From Pyxicephalus adspersus (taxonomy: Eukaryota > Chordata > Amphibia > Anura > Pyxicephalidae): DNA of 64,000 bases. This document shows, one piece after another, positions 24,270 through 35,859 of this stretch. The position numbers were made by a program, and so were the translations under genes. Each line of letters starts with the position of its first letter. Within the stretch, counting starts at the first letter, position 1. The stretch is taken from positions 21,813,922 through 21,877,921 of the forward strand of contig NC_092864.1 of the NCBI RefSeq assembly GCF_032062135.1, read 5' to 3'. The notes beneath the pieces were generated by a model. The model was not told where the DNA came from. It searched no databases and saw only the letters and a program-made list of their open reading frames with translations.

Positions 24270-25350
24270 ATTTTGTATTGATTTGCAAAGAACCCCTTAT
24301 AATTTGAAACTCTGGTGCAAGTTGGAACATAGCCTACCTGTCCAGGGTGTCTGTTACTCATGCAGATGTAGCCCACAGGGTAAAGAAGACTCCAAGCACA
24401 TAAGAAAAGTGATAAAGTGGGCAAATTCGCCCCTATAATTGTGTGTCCATTTCTCAGAATAACATTCCAGTAAAATGTTTGCTACAAATACCCCTCCATT
24501 GGCTATGGGGTAGAACTCGGTGTCCTGAAGACCAGTCACCCCAGCCTGCTTGTTATGTTCTAGGTGACCGGACTCCTTATTGTCCCCTTCTAGTTCTATA
24601 GGCACGTCACAAATAACTACAGTAATCGGTCCCATCTGGTGATACAGAAGACTTCACCAATCAAAAGGAGAAAAGGCAAGGAAGCTTTATCAAAAGTAAT
24701 GAAATTGGAATTTGAACAATTATTATAAGACAAATCTTCGCCTACAATTGTGTACTTGGCCCTTCACTATCAGTTTGTTATTACCGCTTTCGCATTTAGT
24801 TTTATAGAATACGTTCATTGTGCCTGTAGCAACCTTTAAAAATTCTCATCATGCACCAATAGTTGGCCCTGAAGGGTTATTTACAATTAATGTATCTGCT
24901 CTTACCTTAGTATCTCATATACAAGATAGCTAAGGAAGAATTTTACAACAGGCAATTTTCCTAAGATTAGGAACTAGAAATAACAGAATGTATTCCATGG
25001 TGTAGTATTATTTCCAGATTTTTCAATTTTGAAGGATAGGTCTACTTTAATTATGAAGTATTTTGCCAAGTCCTATGAAAGGCCGCCGTTAATCAGAAAA
25101 ATACAGCGATAGACATTCGGCATGCAAAGTCAGTGTTTGAACAGAAGAATTATCGGAAGCAGCATTTCTTCGCTGGATTATGGAATTATGTATGATGATA
25201 TCTAATATCAAAGCCTTTTTTATTATTGTGAGCTGAAGCTTTTCCTCTGGTGATGTTAGAATCAGACACTCACAAAAAAGGGAAATGCTAAACATAATGT
25301 GACTATTTAAAAAACTTGCACAGGCTAAGAAGGATTGGATATTTTTTTCT
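24270..25350. other. Non-coding DNA, nothing recognised
   Basis: No repeat or gene signature that I can support. Two frames of 91-93 codons on the minus strand lack features. Confidence 0.4.
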
Positions 25351-25354
25351 GTAG

Positions 25355-25765
25355 TGCATGTCATTTTATTTTTTAATTCAGGATTTAAATACTGTGTTTA
25401 AAATGTCATTTTATTTAAGTGTTATTATTTATTTAGTAATAGTATTATCATTTTTATTTATTATTATTCCAGATTTTGTTTTTTTGGTTTTTTTATTTGT
25501 TATTTTACAGTATTTTAATATTGTATTATGTTTTTGTTCATCAATAATACAATTATTGCTATTTTATTTTTATTATTGTTGTTTATTATTTAGTTATAAT
25601 ATTATCATATCAGTTTTATTAAGTGTAATATTTTATTTATTATTACATCAATTATAGTTATTTTGTTTTATTGTATTTTACAGTCATTATTTTATTTTTT
25701 ATTTTTTATTAATAATAAAACTATTATTTTATTTTTGTTTTCTATTTTTGTTACCACTCATGCTG
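25355..25765. repeat. AT-rich low-complexity tract (TTTATTATT-rich)
   Basis: About 400 bases dominated by TTTATT, TTATTATT and TTTTATTT words on the plus strand. The 99-codon Phe/Leu/Ile-rich frame within it reflects composition. Confidence 0.85.
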
Positions 25766-27910
25766 CGTCAACTGGATTTCATAAACAGTGTCATTAGGAA
25801 ATGAAGTCAAAGAACACAAATAGGTCTATTTAAAAAGTTTTGAATCTGACATTCACTGAAACATTCACTGGAGGGGAATTTGTCATGTGTTTCAATAGCA
25901 GTAATTAGTTCTCCACCAGAGAGAATATCAGGCTCACTGCTTTATAAATAGACCTCACAAGTTTTTCCATAGCTGAATCCATTGATCAGTGGATGAAAAA
26001 ATTAGCCTGGGCAAAGGAGTAGCTATCAGTACAAACAAAGGGGTGAATCTCTCTAGCAGGGACACCGTTCATAGGTTTTGTGCATTTTAATTCTGTTAAC
26101 ATTGTCCAGTTTATGTCAGCCATTTCCAATCCATAAGCACGGGCTGCACATCATTGGCATGGACCGGTTTATTGAATATGAATACAACAGGCCACATCTG
26201 TGATCTCAATAAGTCATGTAGACAACAAGGAGAAAATACAGTAGCACAATTGGGGAACAGCAGTCAGGATCAAATTGAAATGACATTGAGAATTTGATTG
26301 GTTTTACATCTATTTTAGGTAACATGTGACCATTTCCATTTTTTCTTTGGACTCTTAGAATGTATGGTCCAATGAAACATATACATATAATTATTCAGGT
26401 TCAAGCTTGGAATCTGGAAAGTCTCCTGAGAAAGCTCCTTTAACTAAGACCACCTGGGGATCTGTTGGAGCTACCTGAGCATCTCAGCCTCAGCCTGTTC
26501 TCCACCCAACACAAATCCTTTGCTTATCATACAAAAAAGGGGAACAAACACTTTTGTATCGAGTCAATAATAGTCTTTGCTAGTTATGACCTGACTGTGT
26601 GAGTTGACGACGATCACAGATGTTGACTTGTTCCATTGTATGTATCCTATTTTATTTTAGCTTCATTCCAGCCATATACTTAAGTCTATATTTTTTATAA
26701 CAAAAAATAGAATAAAAGGGGAGGATGGAAGGTCACATTCTTTACTTGATGAATTACTAGTGAGTTTAGAAAGACTTTCTGCAGACAAGTGGTATTTCTG
26801 AAGGTGTAAAGCGTATAATCTTTACACGTCTTGATGAGTCCCTAACACAGTGATAATGCTAGCAAAATGTAGATTCACATCAGCCTATGTTACCATTTAA
26901 TGATATATGTGGAGGTGCTAAAATGGGAAGCAAAAGAGTAACATGCTCCAATAGGTTTTTATTACCGATTATGGCTCTAATCTGCACATTAATGTGGCCC
27001 TGTTACTGTAGGCTCCAAATTGAACTTGAAACTGAAGAAAAGAGAGTAACTTTCCGGAAGCCCATTTTTTAAAAATCCAAAGTAGATCCCTAGCCTCTGC
27101 AGGGGTGTAAACAGTGTTTGACAACCACTTTGTTGAGCAATTGTGGATGAGGTGTGATTTTATCGCAAAAGAAGGAAAAGAAACCACAAAACTAGAGGTG
27201 GCCTGTTGCTTTCAGAACTGTGCCACTATCTACTGCAACTGAAGTCGGGGGAAAATACATTCACATATGTCCCTTTAACAGCCTATAACCCTTTACCAAA
27301 TCATTCCCAATATCTATTCCCTTTTGGGAGTCCAGGGTTCTGCAGGGCCTGAGGGTTCCTCCAGAGATCCTCGAGCTGCTGTAGATTGACCCCTCTGATC
27401 TGTGCTTGAACAGATTTGGGCCAACATCACAGGATGTCTTTACAGATGTCTGTAAGGGTGGCAATTTCTCATTGATCACCAATGTATAAAGGCACCAACC
27501 ACAGATTTTATGATTACTGCTAATAGTTATTTTGTGTTTAGATTTTTTTTTTTGATCCGCCATGAGTGATAAATACTAATAGTATGTCAAATTCCTCATT
27601 CTCTTCTTCTGCTGATCACTTACCAATATTCATGACATACCATTAGCTCCATATTTAAGTTTTAGCAGTCACTAAGAACTAAAAACTTTTTTGAGAATTC
27701 CTGAGGGTTCCAAAGGTTCCTCTTATTTGGGAAAGGCTGCCATACAGTAGAAATTGACTTTCCACCTGCAATTATCTGTTTCTCCCTTAGCTTAGTTAGA
27801 CACAGAGCATATTTTATCAAATCCAGAGCTGATTCTGCTAATGTTGATCTGGATCTTATAAAAGAATAATTGGGCTTGCCTTTGCACTTGTGACATTTCG
27901 GTATCTCATC
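25766..27910. other. Non-coding DNA with a CCTGAGGGTTCC repeat
   Basis: GGCCTGAGGGTTCCTCCAGA near 27347 and TTCCTGAGGGTTCC near 27699 belong to a repeat also seen around the hAT insertion at 29.6-30.0 kb. No gene found. Confidence 0.45.
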
Positions 27911-27912
27911 AC

Positions 27913-27914
<2 letters not shown>

Positions 27915-27949
<35 letters not shown>
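27915..27949. repeat. (AT)n microsatellite
   Basis: A perfect AT run of 35 bases. Confidence 0.97.
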
Positions 27950-27952
<3 letters not shown>

Positions 27953-29195
27953 TATAAAATAACAAAATATACATTTGTTTCCTACTATATTCTTTCTTAT
28001 CTGAGCAATTTATTTTGATAGGTTGATGGGTAGAACTTATTCCAACAAATGTTCACAGTTGATCTCATTATCTTTTGGAAATATGTATCTTGTTATACCG
28101 ATTCAGAGAACAGCTTGAAGAAGTATTGTTGACTTAAACAAAACTTTTATTGCTCACCAATGTTTCAGCAGGATATAGGCCACTTTACCCCATGAAGCTT
28201 ATATACGAATTACAAGTTATGGTATAGAAGAAATAAAAGTACATACATGACATAGTCTGTCATTAACATTAACAGCACATTTTGTTTACCTGAGTTCCCC
28301 TTGTAACAGTTTTAATACCTGTTGATCCTGCTGTAGACCTGTTGTTTTTCTACTTTCTTTATTAGGCTGATCATGCTATTTGTTCTGCAGGGAAATTACA
28401 AAGTAGAGTTTTCATCCTGTGTGTATTCATATATTTATATGTAGTTTTATGACTTTAATAATAAAGAAGCAAGTCTAATCCCAAGAATTACAAAAAAACT
28501 ATTTTTTGTCTATTAAAAATTAAAGGTCTAATTTACAATAGATATTGTTAAAGACCATAACAATAAGTTTTAGGCTTGTGTTAATGGGAACATTTTTACA
28601 TCAGTCTTAGATGTTTTTGAGATCATTCAGAATTAATTGGCAGGTGGAATATGACCTGCAGTTGACCTGATTACCTGCATTTGGACTGCTTCAAGTAGGT
28701 TTTGCATCCTAATAAACATATATGGCTTTTATGTGACCAAAAAGCCCTGGCACAGAGGTCCAAACTAGAAGTCAGTATTTCTGGTGACTAGAGGTCCTCA
28801 GGGGTTGGGCAAACCTGTGACAACTACCAATGGGAAAAGCTGTGCACTGTATATGTCACAGCCTTTACATTAGTACAATTTAGTGCAAGGCCATTGGTAA
28901 TGTACACAACAGACCTGCTCTATATAGTTAAAGGACTCCCAGTTGTTTTTTACCTTGCTAACCAAGGTAATATCAGTTCACGTGCAATATCCTGAATCCA
29001 CATTTTTCTAGGAGCTATTATGTATACACGTTGTTTTTAAATCACATCCAATTTTGCAATGATAGCTGTTTACCTATTTAGAGTGAAGGAGTCTTCTAGA
29101 TAATTACACTAATATTAATTATGTGTTAGCAATAGTTGACCTTATGAGATATGCATTACTTATTTAATCTTTATCATTTATATGTCTACAGCCCA
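27950..29195. other. Non-coding DNA; possible decayed hairpin element near 28158-28200
   Basis: Reverse complement of 28158-28200 reads AAGCTTCATGGGG...GCTGAAACATTGG, a distant look-alike of the CTGAnGA/GAAAC hairpin family. Otherwise nothing recognised. Confidence 0.35.
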
Positions 29196-29199
29196 CAGT

Positions 29200-29555
29200 G
29201 GGAAGAATAATTTTGGCCATTGCAACAATGAAACTCTTAAACACGTCCAATGGTTCTCGCCCGAAAATCATGTCAGGGCCGATATCGGACAAGAATCTGG
29301 CGTGTGTACAGCGCCCGTCGTCCATTGTCCTGGCGGATCCACAAACGATGGTCAACAGACGATCACAATGCAAGAAAAGCGGGAGAGCACGCAGCAGGAT
29401 GTTGCTCCATCGTTCTCCCCCTCCCCTCTCCATAGAGCAGAACGGTGCTGTGCGTACAGCACTCGTTCATGCATCTTTCAGTCTTTTGTTGTTGGAAAGG
29501 ATCGTGAAAGACAATACTTGCAGGTGTGTATGCGGCTTTACAGATAGCCAAAAAG
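29200..29555. mobile_element. GTACACA-type MITE, truncated copy
   Basis: The right end AGGTGTGTATGCGGCTTTA matches the terminal type of this family. The interior (CCCCTCTCCATAGAGCAGAA, GTGCGTACAGCACTCGTTCATGC) matches the 56.2-kb copy. The left end is not preserved. Five overlapping frames of 61-124 codons here are not genes. Confidence 0.6.
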
Positions 29556-29559
29556 ATAA

Positions 29560-30010
29560 TTTAAGTCAGTAGTAACTGACCTGAGAGGAACTAATTGCTC
29601 AAGGAAGCCCTATTAATCTCTGGAGCAGGGGTGTCCAAACTTTTTGCAAAGAGGGCCAGATTTGATGAGGTGAAAATGTGTGGGGGCCGACCATTCAGCA
29701 TGTACTCAGGGTTAGTGTGGCCATGTACTGTGCAGGACCGGCCCAGACCACACCCACACTAACCCTGAGTACGTGCTGACTGATAATTGCAAGGTGGTTG
29801 ATCCACCCTAATGAAATATAAAATAGCTTTTTTGTACGAGTGTATTTTATACTGTGGTCAACAGTGCTGGTGGGCCGCATATTATGGATTTTATGACAGA
29901 GGCTGCGGGCCTGTAGAAATCTGAACACGGGCCACAATTGGCCCCTGGGCCGGACTTTGGACATGCCTGCTCTCGAGGAACCCTAAAGTTTCACGGAACC
30001 CTGGTTGAGA
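29560..30010. repeat. Older GGAACCCT repeat, split by the hAT element
   Basis: GAACTAATTGCTCAAGGAAG...CTCTGGAG before the hAT element joins naturally to GAACCCTAAAGTTTCACGGAACCCTGGTTGAG after it, giving one continuous repeat when the insertion and one target copy are removed. Confidence 0.55.
29626..29969. mobile_element. hAT-superfamily MITE with 8-bp target duplication
   Basis: The ends CAGGGGTGTCCAAAC and TTTGGACATGCCTG are hAT-type terminal inverted repeats. The flanks CTCTGGAG (29618-29625) and CTCTCGAG (29970-29977) form an 8-bp target duplication with one change, as expected for hAT. Internally a 25-bp inverted pair (CTCAGGGTTAGTGTGG and CCACACTAACCCTGAG) surrounds a short spacer. The element is 344 bp with no transposase. 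Confidence 0.88.
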
Positions 30011-30074
30011 AATAACAATCTAGATAAAAACCTATATGCACAGATGACCAAGAGGAAGGCAAGAAAAACATTAT

Positions 30075-31470
30075 AAAGCATGGTTCAATTTATTTCAACA
30101 GGGGACAAACTTCCTAAAATAATTGTATATATTATCATAGGGCAACCTGCAAACTGAGTGGAACTCAGCCTCAACATAAACATTCACTGTAAATGATCAG
30201 AAGATCATTTCTGCATTCAGAATGGGTCGATCATTCCTCTGATGGAGTAGTGTAGGAAGCATTTTTTATAGTATATAGAGCGGTATTGCTAAACTTTTTG
30301 TATTGGTATTTTAGAATTTTTTTATAAAAAGTTAACAAGTTATACATAAATTAGGCAAAGCCCACTTTGTCCTTTATTTGGTGATTTGTCTGTTCCTAAA
30401 ATATTTTTTGTTATATTCCTCTCCTCTAAGTGGAAGTTATTAAGGGTCAAATGATCTGAAATGCCTTTTAGATAACCCCTTACAACTTAAAAGCATAGAT
30501 GGTTCTTTTTTTTTCATAAATGACTTTTCTATTTGTTTAACAAGAAAATAGTGCACTTTAATTACTGTACCAGAGAAGAACACGCTGTCTGTAATTTTTT
30601 CCCCTTTTTCCTAGTCTGATTCTGATGTGATCTGCAAGCATGTACGATTTAATTGGTTTCTTAGCTGTCCACAGAAATTCATGTCTTGCTTATAGTACAG
30701 GAGCGAGCCGCATGAAGTCTTCATCATGCCGACAAGTACTTTTTGAATCTATTGACTGCTGAGCAATCTTGGCTTGAACACATCTGTCTCTATACCTGCC
30801 GTTGTACAAATATAGATAAGTATAAGAGCGTGTTGATTGTATTACATCATTCAGAGTTTCCTCTGGTTTGTCAGTGATATGTCTGTGAAACGCAAAGTAC
30901 CGAGGAAGGGAGAGTCACAGTCTGATCAGACAGAAGTACACGGTACTTAACAAAATCAGCCTGGGGCAGACACAACTCTGCTCTATTTTCATAGGAATGT
31001 CTATGCATAAATCTGCATGTCGACTTTCTGCGCCTCTTTCAAATCTAAATAATACACAGGATGACAAATGCAGCTTGTTATAAAATAAGGAAAAGAATTG
31101 GATACTTGAAAAAAATAAAGCTTTTCCCATGTTTTTATTTCCTAGCCATGTAAAAGAGATCAGCTTGATTTAAACAGTCTTAGCAGCATGTGGTATTGTT
31201 TTAAGAATCATGTTGTACACAAGAACCCAGGGCAGCTTATTATAGATGTTACATAGCCCAACTCTGATTATTGGTTTGCATTGCTGCACGATGATTACGT
31301 TTTACTGATTTTCAAAGAATTCACATCAACCAGTTACCTTGTATGTGGCTGATCTCAGCTGCTCTTAGGCAAGAAGAAGAATAATAGCACTAGGCTACTA
31401 ATGGCTCCCTCTGGTGGCTATTCTAAAAGTCAGGACTATGAAAAAATGTGAAAACCATATTAAATAACTT
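30075..31470. other. Non-coding DNA with a candidate conserved element
   Basis: No gene. The segment at about 30590-31100 is repeat-free and structured (listed separately). GGCTCCCTCTGGTGGC near 31404 is a weak reverse CTCF-like word. Confidence 0.4.
30590..31100. promoter_or_regulatory. Candidate conserved non-coding element
   Basis: A long unique stretch with retained CpGs (GAGCGAGCCGCATG, ATGCCGACAAG, CAAAGTACCGAGG) and motif-like words (TTTAATTGGTTTC, GTCTGATCAGAC). It stands out from the AT-rich, repeat-derived surroundings. Judged by eye only. Confidence 0.25.
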
Positions 31471-31478
31471 TAGGCATT

Positions 31479-31698
31479 GGGCCTGATTAGTTAAAGATCT
31501 CCAAGACTGGGAAAGAATATCATCAGAGAACACGAGTGATCCAGCAAACCTGGAATGGATTTCATTATATATATTTATTATTGGTTAGCAAATGTTTTCA
31601 ATTCTGGATGAGATCCATTCCATGTATGTTGGATCATCTAGGTTCTCCCATGATAGTTTTTCTTCTACACTCTAAGGGATCTTTATTAAATCAGGCCC
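31479..31698. mobile_element. TTTATTAAAGCTCTCC foldback MITE, copy 3
   Basis: GGGCCTGATTAGTTAAAGAT and ATCTTTATTAAATCAGGCCC are the inverted ends. The inner GATCCAGCAAACCTGGAATGG is mirrored by CCATTCCATGTATGTTGGATC. Confidence 0.8.
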
Positions 31699-31829
31699 AT
31701 TGTCTACTATTTAGGGAAGTGTCTTTGTAACCCCTCTCCAGCCCAACTCTGACTCAATGTTACTTACTTCACCAGTGCCTCTCTACTTCTCCTTTCTATC
31801 TCCCATCCTATTGTGTGTGAAATTCCCCC

Positions 31830-32000
31830 TCCTACTAGATTGCAAGCTCTTCGGGGCAGGGTCCTCTCCTCCTGTATCACTGTCTGTATTAGTCTGCCAT
31901 TTGCAATCCCTATTTAATGTACAGCACAATAATATATTGGCGTTATATAAATCCTGTTTATTATTAATAATAATATTAATAATAATATTATTATTAATAA
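31830..32000 (+). mobile_element. ATTGTAAGCTCTTCGG retroelement tail, copy 1
   Basis: AGATTGCAAGCTCTTCGGGG, AGGGTCCTCTCCTCCTGT, TTTAATGTACAGCACAATAA and GGCGTTATATAAATCCTG, then an ATT/AAT run. The same order recurs at 33893 (inverted) and 55778. The common 3' microsatellite suggests the end of a non-LTR element or SINE. Confidence 0.65.
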
Positions 32001-32488
32001 ACCCAACCAGAATTAAATTTAGCTGATGTTAGAGCTTTGTTTTTCCCTTTGAGGCCTTAAAATCAATAAGTCGTCCATTTAGGAATGACCAGACTTTCTG
32101 AAGCTCTGTTTTGACCTGGGTTATATATACCAGGGCTGTGAAGTTGGAGTTGGTAGAATTTTGCCAATTGGACTCCAGGTAGGTAATATTAGCTTCCCAC
32201 TCCATGGCCCTGGTATACACATCACTCATTGCATACTGGATGCCTTAACTGCTTTATCTGTTGAGCACAGGGCAACAAGGCATCGGTTCCATTTTTGACT
32301 TGATTTAGGCTTTTATACACAGTAGCTTGACCATATGTTTGGGCACCTTTTCTTTGCACCTTAGTCAAACCTACTTTTCAGAAGGAATTACCATATTAGT
32401 TAAAGTCTTGTTTGTTACTTAACCAAAGGATCCTTTTACAGTCTTTAAATTTCTTAGAGCAGGGATCCATGGTATAGAGTTTACCTGC

Positions 32489-33187
32489 TGTTAAGAGATT
32501 CTCATTTGTTCGGTGACTCTGTGCTGTACGCCATCGCAGTATAAAACACTGATTATTCTGTTCAGTGATGTCATTTGCAGCAGCCAGGGGAACTAAGATA
32601 GCAGCCCCTGCTTCCCTGTAGCCGTGCAGCCTGATATATTTTGGCATCCCCAGCACCCCTCTGTGAGGTTGTGCACAGCTGATGGGGATTTCAGAGGCGA
32701 TTAGCTCCTGATTCAGTCCTGCCTTGCTATTGGCTGCTGGGATTTTATAGCCTCTCCGCTCCCAGTTACCAGTGCCTGTTGTAGCGTTTAGCTGGGCTAA
32801 TCTGTGCTGGAGATTTATCGTCTGATTTACTGTTGCTGACTTTGCCTGTTTCTGACATTGCCAGTTTATGCTGCCTGGACCGACCTGACCTTTGTGACCC
32901 CGACTCTGTTTGTGTTTTATCCTTGTACTTCGTTTAGTGGACAGATATTCTGTGTATGACCTCTGCTCTGTATTCTGGACTTGGCTCTGTTGGAATCTTG
33001 GTACTGCTTTATCTGTTGGCCCATTCCCAGACACCATCCCTTGCGAAGTAAGTCCCGGGGGCAACCAAGTGCTGGGGGACACAACCAGTCTCCCGAGGCT
33101 GAGCTAGGGCTTACTAAAGGTGAGGACTGTGGTGTTAGTTTGGGGGACTGGTGTCTGGTGGGGACTGGTGCTGATCAGGGCCTTACA
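32489..33187 (+). mobile_element. Solo LTR, copy 2, with perfect 5-bp target duplication
   Basis: TGTTAAGAG...CCTTACA, 699 bp, bounded by CCTGC at 32484-32488 and CCTGC at 33188-33192. It shares long blocks with the 4.4-kb copy. A 228-codon antisense frame and a 99-codon sense frame within it have no gag/pol resemblance and are chance. A 5-bp duplication fits Ty3/gypsy-like elements, though other LTR groups overlap in this. Confidence 0.88.
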
Positions 33188-33309
33188 CCTGCATGGCTAC
33201 CTGATCTAATGCTGTGGAAAATCCATTTGCTGCATAGGGGTCCCACTTTTGGATATTGGATAGCTTGGGTTACTATATAGAGGCGCACGTTTTTATTTTT
33301 CTTTGAAAT

Positions 33310-33720
33310 CCAGTTTAAACATCAGCCTGCATCCACCGGAATAATCAGAATGATCATAAACAGAAACAAAAATATGAATCTCAACTATTTTATTCCCTGC
33401 ATTACATACAGTTTATATCGCATAATACTGGCTGGATTCCCAAACAATTAGATTTGGAAATTAGGCAGAAATTTTGTGCTGAGTCGTGGCTGTGATAGGG
33501 AAAATCTATTGTGTATCTATTGTCCGTGTCTCTGCTTAATTCTATAATTCCGGGAATTCACTTGAGGAAATCATTGAGTACCTTCATATAGGCAGCTGGA
33601 TATTAGAAAGTCTCAGCTCACAGTACTATCACCCTCATGTTTTGTGCAGCGTTTATTACAATTATGCTACAGGGGAAAGAAAATGCTGAGCGGAGAGTTT
33701 TACTTAGCAGAGGAGAGATC
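33310..33720. promoter_or_regulatory. Candidate conserved non-coding element
   Basis: Repeat-free sequence with motif-like words (CACCGGAATAATCAGAATG, ATTAGATTTGGAAATTAGGC, CCGGGAATTCACTTGAGG) between mobile elements. No alignment was possible. Confidence 0.22.
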
Positions 33721-33892
33721 ATCCAATTGTTTGAGATGTTATGTTCATTTGTTGTTTGCTTTTAATTTAAATATTCCTGAGTAGTGGTGGGCCAATTAAA
33801 TATAACAGGAATATGTAAAGTTTTACTAAATCCAAGATCAGATATTTGTTCATAGAAACCCAGCAAGGCAGATTTTCCATTTTAAGTTAATA

Positions 33893-34010
33893 ATTTTTTT
33901 TAGCACCAACATATTACGCAGCGCTGTACATTAAATAGGGGTTGCAAATGACAGACTGATACTGGGAGTGACACAGGAAGGGGAAAGGACCCGAAGAGCT
34001 TACAATACGC
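33893..34010 (-). mobile_element. ATTGTAAGCTCTTCGG retroelement tail, inverted copy
   Basis: Reverse complement reads ATTGTAAGCTCTTCGGGTCC...TTTAATGTACAGCGCTGCGTAATATGTTGGTGC, the same family as 31.8 and 55.8 kb. It contains the best-preserved CAGCGCTGCGTAATATG. Confidence 0.65.
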
Positions 34011-34014
34011 ATGC

Positions 34015-35010
34015 AATGTTTAGCCCACTGCCTCTCCATAAAATGTCAAAACCTTGCTTGGCCCAAAGTAGGATATGGCATTGGGGTTATTTGTAGCTCT
34101 AACGTCCGTTTTAAAGGTGATTTATTTCCTATTTAAGGAAATAGAATCTGTGTGGCATTAAACACCTCTTGTTGGGCTACTAAAGTAGTGAATATTATGC
34201 TATAGTTTGCACATGATTGTAGATTACTTGTTATCAGAAAAGTGCTCTGTTTCATTCATTTACTGGTACCATGAACGGTAATCCTAGAACTTCCCTACAG
34301 TACCAGCTACTGGTGAGATCTGGTATTTTGACTCCTCTAGTTTGATATAAATAAAACTTCAACCACTTTAAAGGGTACTTTTAATTAACCTTTGGTCCTG
34401 GTCCTAGCAAGTGAACACAGAGACATATACACTTGAAGGCCTTTCATTTATAGCAATTACCTATCACTGTTTTAGGGTAGTGGGGGAAATTTGTGATACA
34501 CAGAAAAAAACACTTTCAGTCTCCATGCATCTCCAGATCCAGTGCATATGGAATATAGGATCCTGGTATTGCAAGGGAACATACATAACAATAAATGAAT
34601 GTATTACCTATATGATTACCTATACCTCCAGACAATGTAAATATAATCTACATTGGTAAAGGATTAAAGATATATCTGTCCATTACAAAGATTGTGAATA
34701 GGAAGAATTTCTTTGTCCAATGGCTGAATAATTGATTTTCACAGCAAGTATACTTAAATAGTAAATGTATATTTCTTAAAGCACACTTTAAAAATAGTAT
34801 ACAATCACCTAAATGTAAATTCTCATTCTACAAAGTGGTGCATTGTGACCATATAAGGTTTCAGAAGATAAGCCATATACCAATATACATATATACATAT
34901 ACCAATATGCCCTCAAACAAAGGTAACAAGTGCAGACCTGTATCATTTTAACCATTATACTTAGAGTATAAACAATCCCTTCTCAACATGTTCTCATACA
35001 AAAGTGCCTA
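34015..35010. other. Non-coding DNA, nothing recognised
   Basis: Only a short TATACATATA-rich patch near 34880. No gene or repeat family identified. Confidence 0.4.
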
Positions 35011-35017
35011 ATCTATT

Positions 35018-35055
35018 CTCAACACGTTTCACAGATTTTGTTCTCTTCTTCAGGG
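35018..35055 (-). repeat. CTGAAGA...GAAACGTGTT hairpin element
   Basis: The reverse complement has CCTGAAGAA, a poorly paired centre, then GTGAAACGTGTTGAG. It has both boxes of the 8.8-kb element, but the stem has decayed. Confidence 0.45.
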
Positions 35056-35819
35056 AACAAATTAATCCTATGGTGACATATTATTGGTATGTGGCAACCC
35101 ATATGTAGCAAGAGCATTTGGTCTACAGCTTAACTATCTGATCTTTATTAGTCATTACACAATTTTATTGTCTTCTTTAAATTTTTAGAACTGTCTAAAA
35201 TATCTTCAATTACTAAAAGATTTGGAGGATTTGTGGTGACAACAAATTCTGTACTATAGATGGCATTTCACAATATAAGGATCCTGCAAATGGAAATATT
35301 TTTAAAACAAAAATAAAGAATCAAGTGGACTTTGAACAATAAAAATCATTGAGACATCCATGCAATTGTCAAATTATACTTGACAGGCTTATGCATAACC
35401 ACCTATATACTGTATGTATCATCACTCCCGGGTTCCTGAATTAACCTGAGAAAACTATAAATGATCGAGTAAAACTCAGCACAGCCATCTGATTTTAGTA
35501 TTCCCATGGGTGGCCAAAGAGGTCACTGTTATCAATGAATACATTTTGCCAGATCATTTATTTTTTGTATGGCAGCCATAAAAAAGAAGGTTTTTAGCAA
35601 AGAAAAACGCATACATTTCATTTCATGATACAATAAAATTAAAAAATCCAAAATTGTTTGCCAACAATTGGGTGAAGTGATTTTCTAATATACACTCTAA
35701 AATACAAGGGCTAGCACAAAAGCACTATTAGAGATGGCAGGTTAGTCCTAAAGTTTATCATCAAAATGTGGGGTATTCAGGGCCCCATACAAATGAAAAC
35801 CTAATAGGTGTAAATGTGT

Positions 35820-35855
35820 CCGACGCATTTCACTGATATACTGCTTCATCAAGGC
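35820..35855 (-). repeat. TTGATGA...GAAATGCGTC hairpin element
   Basis: The reverse complement reads CCTTGATGAAGCAG...CAGTGAAATGCGTCGG. The GCGTC end is kept; the first box has C changed to T and the stem is weak. Confidence 0.4.
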
Positions 35856-35859
35856 ACTG

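Noticed and set aside
25358..25657. 99-codon hydrophobic frame suggesting a membrane protein
   Set aside because: Pure TTTATT low complexity; codons reflect composition.
29164..29572. Cluster of overlapping 61-124-codon frames
   Set aside because: All fall in a truncated GTACACA-type MITE, on both strands, with no domain.
31404..31419. Reverse CTCF-like word CCACCAGAGGGAG
   Set aside because: The GGC after AGRK is replaced by GGA; too weak next to the full match at 48292.
32396..33082. 228-codon minus-strand open frame
   Set aside because: It runs antisense through a solo LTR and its flank, has no gag, pol or other domain, and is not conserved as a frame in the 4.4-kb copy.
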